54,789 nucleotides of DNA from Acephala macrosclerotiorum (Eukaryota; Ascomycota; Leotiomycetes; Helotiales; Mollisiaceae): positions 1-54,789 of the forward strand of contig MU119529.1 in assembly GCA_014904845.1 (NCBI GenBank). Reading direction: 5' to 3'. Below the pieces are notes generated by a model. The model ran no database searches and had not been told where the DNA came from. It was given only the letters and a program-made list of their open reading frames with translations. The position numbers and the translations under genes were made by a program. Positions 42,306 through 54,426 of this stretch are shown here, in pieces (the stretch's first letter is position 1; each line of letters begins with the position of its first letter).

Positions 42306-45300
42306 AAACGTAATAAATAAATAAAAAATTAAATTTTATAAATTTTTTGTAAAAAAGTATTACTAGTAATAATATATTCGATTTTTTAAAAATAAATATA
42401 AACGAAAATAATTTTTTTTATTAATATTATAATAATTGTTATAATTAAAAATTTAAAAAACGAGATTTATTAATTTATTGAATTAATATAATTAGAATTT
42501 CGTTTTATTATATTATATTATTATATGTATATAATATAATAAAAATTGATATAATTTACGTTTAAAAATTATAAATAAAAATTTTATTAAAAATTTAAAT
42601 TTATTCAAATTACGATTATTACGTATTAATCAATTCGTAAAATAATTTCAAAAGATTTCGCGTTTTAATTTATATTAAAAAAAAATTTAATTTTTATATA
42701 TAATAATAATATTTAATAAAAAATAAAAATATATTTTAATTGAATATTAATAATTTTTTTATTTTTAATATTTATAAATAATTAAAAATAAACGAAATAA
42801 TAAATTATATAATATATTTTATTTTATTATATAAATATTTTATTGAAAGCGATTTTAATATATATTATAATATATTCGAATTAGAAATTATTATTTTTTA
42901 TCGAGAAAAAAAATTCGTAGAATAAATAAATATTAATAAAATAAACTATATTAAAATATTAAAAAAATCAATATAAAACGTTAAATATATATTTGATTTT
43001 ATATTTTTTAATATTTTTTTATAAGTATTATTATTAAATTAAATTTATATAATAATTTAAATTATAAAATATAAATTACAATAATTTTTAATTAAAATAA
43101 AATCGAATTAAAATAATTTTATTATTGAATTACGAAAATAAATTTTTTAAAATTTATTAAATTAATAAAAATTAAAATAATTCGATTTTTTAATTTTTAA
43201 TAAATTTAAATATTCGTTTAAATCGACGAATAAATTAAAATATTTATAAATATATTCGATTTCGTAATTTAAATAATCGATAAATTAAATCGTAAAATTA
43301 TAAAAACGATTTTATAATAAGTAAAAAATACGAAAACGTATACAATAAATATTTGTAATTACGTATTTTAAATAATAAAATTATTTGTAAAATTAAAAAA
43401 AAGAATTTGATTATATAAAACGCGAAATAAAATTATTAAAAATATATTATTAATAAAATTAAAATAAATAAAAATTTATATAAAATTATTAATTAATATA
43501 AATTAATATTGAATTTAAAAATTATTTTATTAAAAATAAATAATATTATAATTGAAAATATAATAAAAAAAATAAAAACGTTTTAAATTGAAATTTTCGA
43601 TTAATTTAATACGAATAATAATTTGAATTATAATTTTTTAAAAAATTAAAACGACGAAAAATTTTTTTATTAAAATATTATAATTTTTTTAAAAAAATAA
43701 AAAAAAAATACAATAAACGTTTTTAATATTTTTTTTAATATTAATTAAATTATAATTAAATTATTTAAAATTTATTAAATTAATATTTTAAATATAATTA
43801 TTTTTTATAATTTTAAAAATCAATAAAAATAATTATATTATTAAAAGTAAATAAAAATTTTTTTTTTTAATTAAATTTTAACGTTTAATTATTTTATTTT
43901 TTTGCGTTTTAAAAAAATTTAAAAAAATAATAATATAATATATTATTTGAACGAATTTTTTTAATAGTATTTTTAATTTATAATACGATAAAATTTTTTT
44001 CAAAAAATCGATAATAAATTTAATAAATTTAATAATTTACAATTTGAAAAACATATTATTTTAAAATAAACAAATTATTATTTTTATAATAAATATATAA
44101 AAAGTATTTAATATTTTATTTTCGTGAAAATTATTTTAATATAAAATATAATAAAAAATTTATTTTTTATTTTTCAAATTCGTTAAATCGTTTTTTATTA
44201 ATAGACAAATTCGAATTAAATTAAAAAAAATTTATTATATTTAATTATAAAATAAATTATAAAATATTTTAAAAAAGAATTTTATTATTAATTTTATATA
44301 TATTGTATTTAATCGAATTATTTAATCAAAATTTTATATTTTAATTTGAATACGTAAATAATATTTTTTTATATTATATTTTATATTTTTTCGATTATAA
44401 TATTAAATAATTCGTTATAAAAATTTAAAGAATTTTAATTTACAATAATATTAATAAAATTACGTTTACGTTTAAAAAAATAAAAATAATTTATATTATT
44501 AAAAAACGCGAAAATTATAATTTAAATTGTATTATTAATAATAAATTTATTATTTATTTTATTATTATTATTTTTAAAAACGAATAATCGATTTTTAAAT
44601 AATTAAAAATACAATTCGATAAAAAATTCAATTTTAAATATTATATTATTAAATGTTGAATTAAAATTCGAAAATTTTTATTTTATATTCGTAAATTAAT
44701 TCGTATTATAAACGAATTATTAATATTTTTATTTTGAAAAATAATTATTATTTATATTTTATTAATAGTTTTATATAATATAAAAATATAATATATAAAA
44801 AAAAAATTCGTTAAAATTTAATTATTAAAATAAAAACGAATAAATTAATATTAAAAATAGTAAATTTATAAAATTTATTAATAAAACAATTTTAATTATA
44901 ATAAAAAAAGTTTTTTTAATTTAAAAAATTATATTTGATATTATATTTTTTTAAAACGTAAATTTTTTATTGAAAAAAATAATTTTAAAAAAATAAAATT
45001 TCGTTTTATTATAAAATTATAAATAGTAAATAAAAATTATTTATTAATACGACGAATTTTTTTTTTTTAATTAATTGAAATAAAATTGTAAAAATTCGAA
45101 TACGAATTAAAATAAAAATTTAATATTTTAATATTTTATTTTTTAAAGTATTATATTTTTGATTAATAATTTTTTATTTTTTTTTGAATATAAAATCGAT
45201 TTTATAAATAAATTTAATAAAAAAATAATAATATAAAATTTTAAAAAATAATAAATAAATTTATTATTAATAAATATAATAATTTTTTTCGATAATTTTA

Positions 45301-45752
45301 AATAAATCGTAAACAAAATTCAATGTATAAATTATAATTACGCGATTTATTAAAATAAAAAATAATTAATTATAAATTGCGATTTAATTAATAATTTTTT
45401 ATACGTTTTCAATATAAAAATAATTGAAATTTGTAAAAATTTCAAATACGTAATAAAATTCGAGTTTATAATTAATAATAAACGATTTTGATTTTATATA
45501 AATAATATATCGATAATTTGATATATTTATAAAAACGTATTTTTTTAATAGATTTTTTTTAATATACAAAATATTATAAAAATATATAATATAAAAATTC
45601 GTTGAATTTTAAAATATATAAAAATCGAAAATAATAAAACTATAAATATATTTGTAAATCGCGATATATTTAAATAATAACGAAATAATAATCTTATAAT
45701 AAAATCGATTATTATAAATATTTATTTTATTATAAAGAAATTTAAAAAAGAA

Positions 45753-45788
45753 ATTCGAATAAAATAATAAATTCGAATAAAATAATAA
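45753..45788 (+). repeat. Tandem duplication, 18-bp unit, two copies
   Basis: The unit attcgaataaaataataa occurs twice in a row and is followed by a second, different duplication of about 20 bases (45792-45832). Copy 1 has each once, near 22060-22105. Confidence 0.85.
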
Positions 45789-46674
45789 ATTTAAAATAAA
45801 ATTAATTTTTTAAAATAAAATTAATTTTTTAAAATAATATAAAAATTGAAATTTTTTATATAAAATTAAATTATTATTAGAATTTAATTTTTTTCGATTT
45901 ATATTTTATTGTTTTTTAATATTTCGAATTTTTTATAGAAATTTTTTTTATTATTATATAAAATATAATTATTTAAATATTAAATTTATTTGTTTTTATA
46001 ATTTATTTAAAATTTTAATATATTTTGTATTTTATTAAAAAACGAGAAATCGTTTTATCGTATAAATAAAAAATACAAAAAATTTATTTTTTTATTATTA
46101 AAAAAAAAAACATGAAATTTATTTGCGTTTTTTTAATTATATTAAAAGATTTTATAGATTTTTTTGAAATTATAAAATTTTATTTTAAAATTTGTATTTA
46201 TTAAAATATAAAATAAAAATATAATATAAAAATAAAAAAATATTAATAAAAAAAAATATACGAGATTCGAAATAATACGATATCGTTTTAAAAAAATATA
46301 AATTAAAATATTTAAATTTGAATTTTAATTAAATTTAATTTGATTTAATTTTGCGTTTTTATTATAATTTTCTTTTTATCGATTCTATAGTCTCGAATCT
46401 TTAAATTATTTTCGTAGTTTTATAATTTTAATAATATAATTAATTTTTTTTGATATTTTTCAATACTTTTTATAATTATTAATTACGTATTTTTTTAACG
46501 TATTATTTCGATCGAAAAAAAAAAAATTTTATTATACAATTTTTTTGATTAAATACTCGAGTATAAAATACTTTTTAAAGTAATTTTATATATAATTTTT
46601 TAATTTAATACGTTTTCGTATTCTATAAAATTTTTTAAAATAAATTTTATTTATTTATTATTTATTTAACGTAA

Positions 46675-46736
<62 letters not shown>
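46675..46736 (+). repeat. (ATT)n microsatellite, about 20 units
   Basis: A perfect trinucleotide run of 62 bases at the right end of Rep-C copy 2. In copy 1 the same place reads as interrupted act/att triplets (22939-22959). The run therefore arose from an existing triplet-rich tail, helped by loss of interrupting C. Confidence 0.95.
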
Positions 46737-46737
<1 letters not shown>

Positions 46738-46739
<2 letters not shown>

Positions 46740-49639
46740 AAATAATATTTGAATTATTATTAAAACGATTAAAATTAATTTAATTATAATTTCAACGATT
46801 TTAATATTTAATATATTTATATTAAATTATATAAATTTTTTAATTATAAAAAATATTATACGTAATATAATTAATAAATTTAAAAATAAAAAAAATAAAA
46901 TTGAAATTTGTAATTAAAATAAAATTGTTTAAAGTTTTTAAAAATAAAATTAGATTTTAAATAAATTTTTTAATTTATTGAAAAATAATAATATTAAATA
47001 ATCGAGAAAAATTATTTAAAATTTAAAAGAAAAATATTAAAATTCGAATTTTAAATTCGAATTATTTAAAAATCTCGAAAAATATTTTTTTGAATTTATA
47101 TTAATAACTATATATATAATTATAATAATATTAATATTTTGATTATTTTTTTTTAAAATAATATAAAAATTTTAATTTTAATTTTTTTAAAAAAAAATTT
47201 AAAATCGTTTTATTTTCTGTATTTACAATTTTATTTTTTATTTTTTTTTAAAATAAAAATATTTAATAAAATATTTAAATTCGATATAATAAATTTTTTT
47301 ATAATAAATACAAAAATCGATAATATTGAAATTAAATTAATTATATATTAAAAAACGATATTAATAAATATAAAATAAAATTTAATATTTTTTTTTTATA
47401 TATTTTTTAAATAATTTTATTAAATATAATAATCAAATAATTTTAAATTTTAATAAAAATTGAAAATTAAATTAAAATAATAATAAAAATCTTATAAATA
47501 AAATCGAAATTTTAAAAAAATTATAAAACTAATTAAATTTAAAAAAATATTATAATCGAATAAAAATTTTATAATTCGTTATTAATTTAAAAAAAAATTA
47601 ATTAAAAAAATCGAAAGTATTATTATATTTTATAAAATACAAATTATAAAATCGAATTATAAATTTTATAAATTTTTTAAAATTAATTTTATAATCGATT
47701 TAAAATATATTTAATATTAAAAAAACTCGTTTAAAATTTAAATTTTTTTAATAATTATTATATTTGTATTTGTTTTAAATAATTATATATATTCGAATTT
47801 ATTTTTCGTTTTATATTGAAATAATATTATTATATATAATTTTTTGAGTTTTTTATTTAATTTTTTTAATATTGAAATCGATTATTTGTTTTATAATAAT
47901 AATAAATTATAAAATTCGTATATTAATATTATTATATTTAAATATTTATTTATTGTAAAATAATTTTTTAAACGACGAAAAAAATTTTATTAATTGAATT
48001 TATTATTTTTAAAAATTGAAATAAAATAATTTTTTTTTTTTTTTAAAGATTTAATTTTATTAAATATTATAAATCGTCAAATAAAATAATTATAATATTT
48101 TTCGAAATAAAAATAAATTTTAAAAAAATTTGAAACCGTTTTTTTATAATAAAATTTAAATTGAATCGAAAAATATAATTAAAAAAATAAAAATAAATAT
48201 TTTGAAAAAAAAAATCAAAAGAAAAAAACTCGTAAAAAGAAAAAAATTCGCGAAAAAAAAAATAAATATTTTCGAAGAAAAATATATTAATATTAAATTT
48301 GAAATTATTTATATAATAATACAAATAAAATTTTTATAAGTTTTAATTAAAAATTGTTAAAAACAATTATTATATAATTTTAAATCGATCGATTAAATAA
48401 TAAAAAATAGAAATTGAAAATAAAAATTGAATATTTAAATTAAATTTTTAAATCGATTTATAGTTTGAAATAAAAATAAAAACGATAAATTAAAAAAAAA
48501 TTTAATAAAAAAATCAATAATCGAATTAAATATAAAAATAAAAATTGTAAAAAATAAAATAAAAATAAAAATAAAATTTAAATTTTTTAAAAAAATCGAA
48601 ATATAAATTCGAATAAATTAATAAAATTTATAAAAAAATAATAATTTTTTTGAAAGTTTATATTTATAAATAAAATTTTCGAATTATAAAATTTTAAATT
48701 AAATAAAAAATAATTTGAATTAAATTTTGTAAAAAATATAAAAAAAATATTTTTAAAAATATTTTGAATATAATATAATTATTAATTGAAATTGTATTAT
48801 ATAAAACGATAATAAAAAAAAATTTTTTGAGTTCGAAAAAAATTTATTTAATAAAAATAAAATAAATAAAATTTTTAATAAAATTTTTTATTGATTTTAT
48901 ATATTATTTTTTATTTTAATTATTTATTTTTATTTTATAAAATAATAATTAATTTTTAATTATAATAATTATTATTATAAAATTTTCATAGATTTTTAAA
49001 ATATTAAAAAAAGAAATTTTTATATTATAAATATAATCGAATTACAATTATTAAAACGTAAATTATTACGATTAATAAAAATATTATTTTCAATTTACAA
49101 TATTTGATCGAAAATTAAAAAATTTATAAAAATGCGATTAAAATAATAAATTTATTTATTAATATTAATATACGATTAATAATTAATTTAATAAATAATT
49201 AATTATTTATATAGTATATTAAAATTGTAAATTCGAGATTTTAAACGTAAAAAATTAAAAAATATTTTAATATTTTAAATACGAAAAAAAATAATAAAAA
49301 AATATAAAAAAATTAAAAAAATAAATCGTTTATAAAAAAATGAATAATTAATTTTATTTTGAATATATTAAATATAATAAATTTAAATTTTAATAAAAAT
49401 AATAAATTCGAAATAAAATTTTATATTAAAAAAATAATAATTATTTGATTTTTAAAAAATTTATTTTTAATAATATTTATAAAACGTAAAAATTAAAATT
49501 ATTTTTAAAATATTAATTTAAATATATTTTTTTATAAATAGAAAAAATTTAATTAAATAAATCAATAAAATTTCAATAAATAAATAAAATAATTTATTAA
49601 ATTAAATTTAAATTCGAAATTTGCGAATTTATAATTTAT
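46738..49639 (+). mobile_element. Rep-B internal region, right part
   Basis: From about 47135 this resembles the Rep-A Z module downstream of the point where Rep-C interrupted Rep-B (compare 2440-3300). The first 400 bases (46738-47134) could not be placed and may belong to Rep-B, Rep-C or a third sequence. The minus-strand frame at 48067-48324 is a Phe/Tyr/Ile-rich low-complexity read and is not called as a gene. Confidence 0.5.
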
Positions 49640-49776
49640 TGAAAATTATAATTAAATATATATTTGATATAAATTATAAAAAAAATTAAAAGTTTTTTAT
49701 ATGTATAAAAAAATTATATAAAAAACTAGAAATACGTATTTACGATACGTATTTCAAATTTAAATTTATTTTTTCA
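49640..49776 (+). repeat. Rep-B right terminal direct repeat (LTR-like, 137 bp)
   Basis: Partner of 36082-36218, with TG...CA ends preserved. Differences between the two are mainly transitions. The bases after it continue Rep-A copy 3. Confidence 0.75.
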
Positions 49777-50430
49777 ATATTTTATTCGATTATAAAATTT
49801 TTAAATATTTAAATAAAATTATAAATTTATTAAAATATTATAATAAAGATTTCATATATAAATTTAAATTTTTAAAAAAATCGTAAAATTAATTAAACGA
49901 ATATTAAAATTATTATTTTATAAAAATTAATTCAAAAAATTAATAATATTTTTATATTTAATTAAAATAAAAATATAAAAATATATAATAAAATTAATTA
50001 AATTTTTTTATTTTAATAAATTATATTAAATAAATTCGATTAAAGTTTTTTTTTTAATTATTGTATTTTTATCGATTTTTAATAATAAAATAATTTCAAT
50101 ATTAATTTTTTTTAAATAAATATTATTTATTATATATTATTTTAAATAAAAATTATTTATTATATTTTATTTTATAAACGAATTTTTTTATATTTATTAT
50201 ATTATTTTTAAATTTAAATTTTATAATTAAATATAATTTAAATAATTATTATATAATATAATTAAAATCGTTTATTATAAAAAATTTATTAATTTTATAA
50301 TAAAAATCAAATTAATTTTTTTCGTTTTTAAAAATTAAAATAAAATTAAAATTTTTTTTTTTTTTATAAATATTTTAATTTTTTTAATTATTATTTAAAA
50401 TCGAATATAATAATATAAATCGCGTATATT
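49777..50430 (+). mobile_element. Rep-A copy 3, right fragment
   Basis: Aligns with copy 1 from about 2747 to 3385 and completes the element begun at 6335 and 33684. It ends abruptly at an inverted LTR fragment. Confidence 0.7.
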
Positions 50431-50469
50431 TATTAAAATTAAAAAAATTTTATTTTATATTTTTTAATA
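50431..50469 (-). repeat. Rep-A LTR fragment, inverted, 39 bp
   Basis: The reverse complement matches the first 39 bases of the Rep-A LTR. It sits between copy 3 and inverted copy 4, so the outer part of this LTR is missing. Confidence 0.55.
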
Positions 50470-51177
50470 AATTATAAATTCGAATTTTATATAAAATTAT
50501 TTATTTATTTAAAAAAAATTTATTTATTTATTTAAAAAAATTTTTATTTATTTATTTAAAAAATTTTTATTTATTTAAAATTTTTTTATTTATTTATTTA
50601 ATTTTTATAATTTGAATTTTTTTTTTTTTTTTTAAAAAAAAATTTCAATTATTTTAATTGATTTTTTTTAATTAATTTTATATAATATTTAAATTAATTA
50701 AATTTAAATAAAAAAATATATAAAATATTTCAATAATTTAAATATTTTTAAATATTTTTTTTTATTTTATAAATATAAAATTTTTTAATCGTTAAATAAA
50801 ATTTTTTTTTTAAATAAAATTATTTTTTTATTTTTAAATTTAAAATATTTCTAAATATTTATTGAATTTTAAATTAAAAAAAAATTTAATATTAAATTTT
50901 TTTTTAAAAATAATATAAATTATAAATATATTTCGATTTAAATTATTTTAATTTTATTTTATAAAAAAAAAAAATTATTTATTAAATAATTTAATTAAAT
51001 TTCAAATTAAATTTTTTTTATTTTTATTTTAAAATATTTTTTAATAAAAAAATATTATTATTCAAATTTCAAATAAATTTATTTTTATTTTTATTTATTT
51101 TTATTATATTTTTTTATTAATTAAATTTTTTTTTTAAATTTTAATAATAATATTTAATTATATTAATTAAAAATATT
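50470..51177 (-). mobile_element. Rep-A copy 4, inverted, 3' end
   Basis: The reverse complement aligns with 32815-33575. As expected for an inverted copy, non-CpG C rather than G survives on this strand. It is interrupted at 51178 by Rep-D. Confidence 0.7.
50499..50606 (+). repeat. Imperfect tandem repeat of TTTA blocks and A runs
   Basis: Four or so units of about 26 bases, each a few TTTA repeats followed by a run of A and T. The equivalent part of the 33-kb copy (33450-33550) has fewer units. Confidence 0.7.
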
Positions 51178-51199
51178 CATTGAAAAAAAAAAATTTATT
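51178..51199 (+). repeat. Rep-D left terminal inverted repeat
   Basis: A 22-base end matching the reverse complement of 51927-51947 with a one-base gap. Confidence 0.7.
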
Positions 51200-51360
51200 A
51201 ATCGTTTTATTGAAACGTACGTATATTAATAGTATTATTAATAAATCAATAAATTATTAATCGATTATTAATATTATCGATTATTTTAATTTAATATTAA
51301 CAATATTAATTTGATATTAATATTACTAGAATACTATTAATAGTATCAATTTACGATTAA
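51200..51360. repeat. attaat-rich inverted motifs in Rep-D
   Basis: A dense run of short palindromic pieces such as ttattaat, atcgat and ctattaatag. It may form secondary structure. No unit length is constant, so it is not a simple tandem array. Confidence 0.45.
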
Positions 51361-51611
51361 ACGTTTAAATATTTGAAATATATAATTTATAATATTTATT
51401 TAATTTATTATAAAAATTTTAAACAAATTTATTGAGCGCGTATTAAAATATCAAATTACAAAATTGAAAACTATTGAATTTTAGTATTCTTTACTAAGAG
51501 ACTAGCGATCGTACTTTATTCGACTAATTATTGAAAATATCGAAAGAATAAATAAAAATAAGAATTGAAAATATTAATACTATTTAAAATCTAGTCGTAG
51601 AATCGATCGAT

Positions 51612-51866
51612 TCAAGCAAAGTTTACGCGCGTAGAGAATGATTGTAAGTGCTGCGAGCGAGTACTACGAGCGAGTACTACAATTAATCGGTATTGAGAGC
51701 TTAGAGTGAGGCATTTAGAGGTTGAGCGGTTCAATTGATTAAGTGTAGCTGCATAAATGCCGCTCGCAGTCGTCTGCAGTCGCTCGAGAACCGAGAGTTT
51801 TAATGTTTTTATTAGTTTAGACTCACTTGCCAATCGATTATTATTAGGCGCCAAAGTTTTGAACAT
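51612..51866 (-). CDS. Small ORF in Rep-D, hypothetical
   Basis: An 84-codon frame with an ATG start at 51864-51866 and a TGA stop at 51612-51614, spanning most of the GC-richer island. The product would be basic and rich in Ser, Thr and Leu, with no Trp and no obvious signal peptide, membrane segment or catalytic motif. It has no promoter or neighbour that argues for expression. In a sequence of near-normal composition an 84-codon frame can occur by chance, and a MITE-like element need not code for anything. I list it because it is the only intact frame with normal composition here. Confidence 0.25.
   Translation of the reverse strand: MFKTLAPNNNRLASESKLIKTLKLSVLERLQTTASGIYAATLNQLNRSTSKCLTLSSQYRLIVVLARSTRSQHLQSFSTRVNFA
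51655..51680 (+). repeat. 13-bp direct tandem repeat, two copies
   Basis: gagcgagtactac occurs at 51655-51667 and 51668-51680. The bases just before it (ctgcgagc, 51651-51658) have an inverted partner gctcgcag at 51762-51769. Confidence 0.9.
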
Positions 51867-51877
51867 GCAATTACTGC

Positions 51878-51891
51878 GTAGCGCGCGCTAC
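51878..51891. repeat. Perfect 14-bp palindrome
   Basis: gtagcgcgcgctac equals its own reverse complement. A shorter one, tacgcgcgta, lies at 51624-51633. Their CpG-rich cores are striking in this setting. Confidence 0.9.
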
Positions 51892-51926
51892 TAGCAAGCC
51901 GCTGGTACCATTGGCAGATAATTAGC

Positions 51927-51947
51927 AATAAATTTTTTTTTTTAATG
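51927..51947 (-). repeat. Rep-D right terminal inverted repeat
   Basis: Reverse complement of the left end (51178-51199) apart from one missing base. Confidence 0.7.
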
Positions 51948-54366
51948 TTTTTATAAATATTATTATAATAATTAAATATATTTTTTTTACGTGTAATATA
52001 AAACGTTAAAAACGATTATAAATGAATTTTGATTTAAATTAAAAAAAATATTAAAAATTTAAACGAATTAAATAAATTAAATAAAAAAAAAATAAAAAAA
52101 AAATATAAAATTAATAAAACGTTATATTTTATATTTTTTAATTGTATTTTTTAAAAAAAAAAAAAAATTTTTAATTCGAGTAATTATAATTTTAATATTA
52201 TTTTATTTAATAAAATTTCAATTAATAATTTTATTATTTTTATTAATATTTTTAATAAAAATTTATAATTTAATATTAATTACAAATAATAATAATAATA
52301 ATATTTTTTTATTTATAAATATTAATTTTTAAAAAAATAAATTTTTTTTTTAAATTTTATAAATTTTTTTAATTTTATAATATATAAATTATTTTTAAAT
52401 ATTAAAATAATTATTCGTGATTTTTAATTATTTATTAAATAAATTTTTTTTTTATAAAATTTTTATTAATATTTTTATTTCGTATTTATAATAAATATTA
52501 AAAAAAAAAATAATAATAAAAATATATAATTATTAAATTTTATAAAAATTTTCAAAAAAAATAATATTAATTAAAAATTTATTAGAAATAAACGATTTAT
52601 TCGAACGATTTAATTAAATTATTTAAAAAAAAAAAATTTAAAAAAATTAATTTTAATTTTAAATTTTAATTAAAAATAATTAAATATATATATTATTTTT
52701 ATTTTTAATTATATTATTTTATAATTAATATATTATTATTTAAAATATATTATAATAAAAAGTTTAATTACAATTATATTAAAAATTTTGATTTTATTAT
52801 TTATTATTATAATTTTAATAAAAATTAAAAAAATTAAAATAAATTTTTTTAAAATTTTTTAATTAAATATAAAAAAAATATTTTATATAAAATTTAAAAA
52901 TTAAATAATTATATTATTCGAATAATTTCAATTAAAAAAAATAAATATATTTTAAAAAACAAATATAAATACAAATTTCGATAATTTATAGATTATTTTA
53001 TAAATTCAATCAAATTATTAATTTTTTTTTTCGATATTAAAATTCGTATTAAAATTTATTATTTTATTTTATTTATTTATTTTAATATTTTTATTCGATT
53101 TAAATCATAAAAAAAAACGATTAATAATAAAAAATTAATTTATTAATTATATAGAATTAATTATTTTATTATTATTTATTTTTAATTATTTAAAATCGAA
53201 TTTATTTAAATTAATTAATTTTTTTATTTTATAATAATTTTTTATTTTTTTAAAAATATTAATCGTTTTTTAATAATATAAAATTAATAATTTTTTATTT
53301 TTCGATTATATTTTTAATTTATAATTATTAAATTATTTTATTGTTTTTATATAAATTATCGATTATATTTTTAATACAAAATTTTTTTAATTAAATTCAA
53401 TTAAAAAATTTTAATTTTTTCAAATAATAAAAAAAAATTATATTTAAAAATTGAAATTTGATTTAAATATTAATAATAAAATCAATTTATTTAATTTTTA
53501 TTTTTATTTTTAATAATTAAATTTTTTTAATTTAATTAAAAAAAATTTCAAAAATAAATATTATATATTATTTAATATAAAAAACGAATTTAAAAAACAA
53601 TAAAAATATTTATAATATTTTTATTTTTAAAAAATTATATTTATTTTATTTATTGAAAACAAATTAAATTTTAATATTAAATTGAATTATTTTAATATTT
53701 TTTATAATTATTTGTATTTTTAATAATTTTTTAATTTTTTTAATTTTATTTTTTTTATATTAAATTTATTATTAATATATATAAAGTTTTTTTGAATTTT
53801 ATTTCGTATTTTATAATAATATTTTTTTTTTTTAATTATATAAATTCGAATAAATTTTTTAAATTTCGAATATTTAAACAAATTATAAATTATTTGTAAT
53901 AAAAATAATAAAAAATAATAATATAAAAAAAAATATATATTTTTAATAAAACGTAAATAAAAATGAAATATTTTAACGATTATAAATTATTTACGAAAAA
54001 ATAAATATTTCGAATTAAATATAATATTATAAAAAAATTTTTATAATATAAAATATAATAAATAATTTGCGATTTTAAATAATAAAAAAAAATCGATTTT
54101 TATAAAAATTTTATTTTAATAATAAAATCAATAAATTATAAAAAAAAATTTTTTTTATTATTATTTATAATTGAAAAATTAATTAAATAAATTAAAAAAA
54201 AAAAAATTTATAAAAAAATTAATATTAAAATTTATATTAATTTATTTATTAAATTAAATAATTTTTTTATATATAATATAATTTTTTTATTAATTTTTTT
54301 TGAAATAAAATTTTAAAATTTTTAATATTAATTTTTTTATTTTTTATTGAAAAAAATATAATTATT
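51948..54366 (-). mobile_element. Rep-A copy 4, inverted, remainder
   Basis: The reverse complement follows the complete copy from about 32815 down to 28300, with an internal deletion of roughly 2 kb near 52500 (equivalent to copy 1 bases 1450-3440). It includes the Y module at about 53700-54360. No open frame is readable. Confidence 0.65.
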
Positions 54367-54426
54367 ATTATTAAAATATATACGTTTTTTTAATATTTAA
54401 ATTAATATTAATATTTTAAAATATTC

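Larger units (their letters stand above)
40534..46737 (+). mobile_element. Rep-C copy 2 (heavily mutated), nested in Rep-B
   Basis: Collinear with 16762-22960 but more degraded, with many positions C in copy 1 and T here. It has also gained short tandem duplications absent from copy 1 (41836-41882, 45753-45788, 46675-46736). Rep-B sequence lies on both sides, so this copy inserted into Rep-B. No target duplication could be recognised. Confidence 0.75.
51480..51926. other. Base-composition island spared from C-to-T mutation
   Basis: About 450 bases with frequent GCG, CTGC, GAGC and CAG trinucleotides. Non-CpG C and G occur on both strands, unlike anything else in the window. It is the right part of Rep-D and ends at that element's inverted repeat. 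Confidence 0.9.
51178..51947. mobile_element. Rep-D, 770-bp insertion with terminal inverted repeats (MITE-like)
   Basis: It lies inside inverted Rep-A copy 4: sequence left of 51178 and right of 51947 joins to match 32780-32850 of the complete copy without a gap. The ends are inverted repeats: 51178-51199 reads catt, g, eleven a, tttatt, and 51927-51947 is its reverse complement lacking only the g. Only about two duplicated bases (TT) are evident at the target. The left 300 bases are AT-rich with many attaat motifs; the right part (about 51480-51930) has normal base composition with abundant non-CpG C and G. Its size and ends fit a miniature inverted-repeat transposon. No transposase is present. 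Confidence 0.65.

Noticed and set aside
48067..48324. 85-codon minus-strand frame rich in Phe
   Set aside because: It results from purine runs (ga-rich on the plus strand) and is not supported by the related Rep-A sequence.
51728..51738. Pol III B-box-like GGTTCAATTGA, suggesting a SINE
   Set aside because: The last consensus C is missing, no convincing A box lies upstream, and the terminal inverted repeats argue for a DNA-type element.
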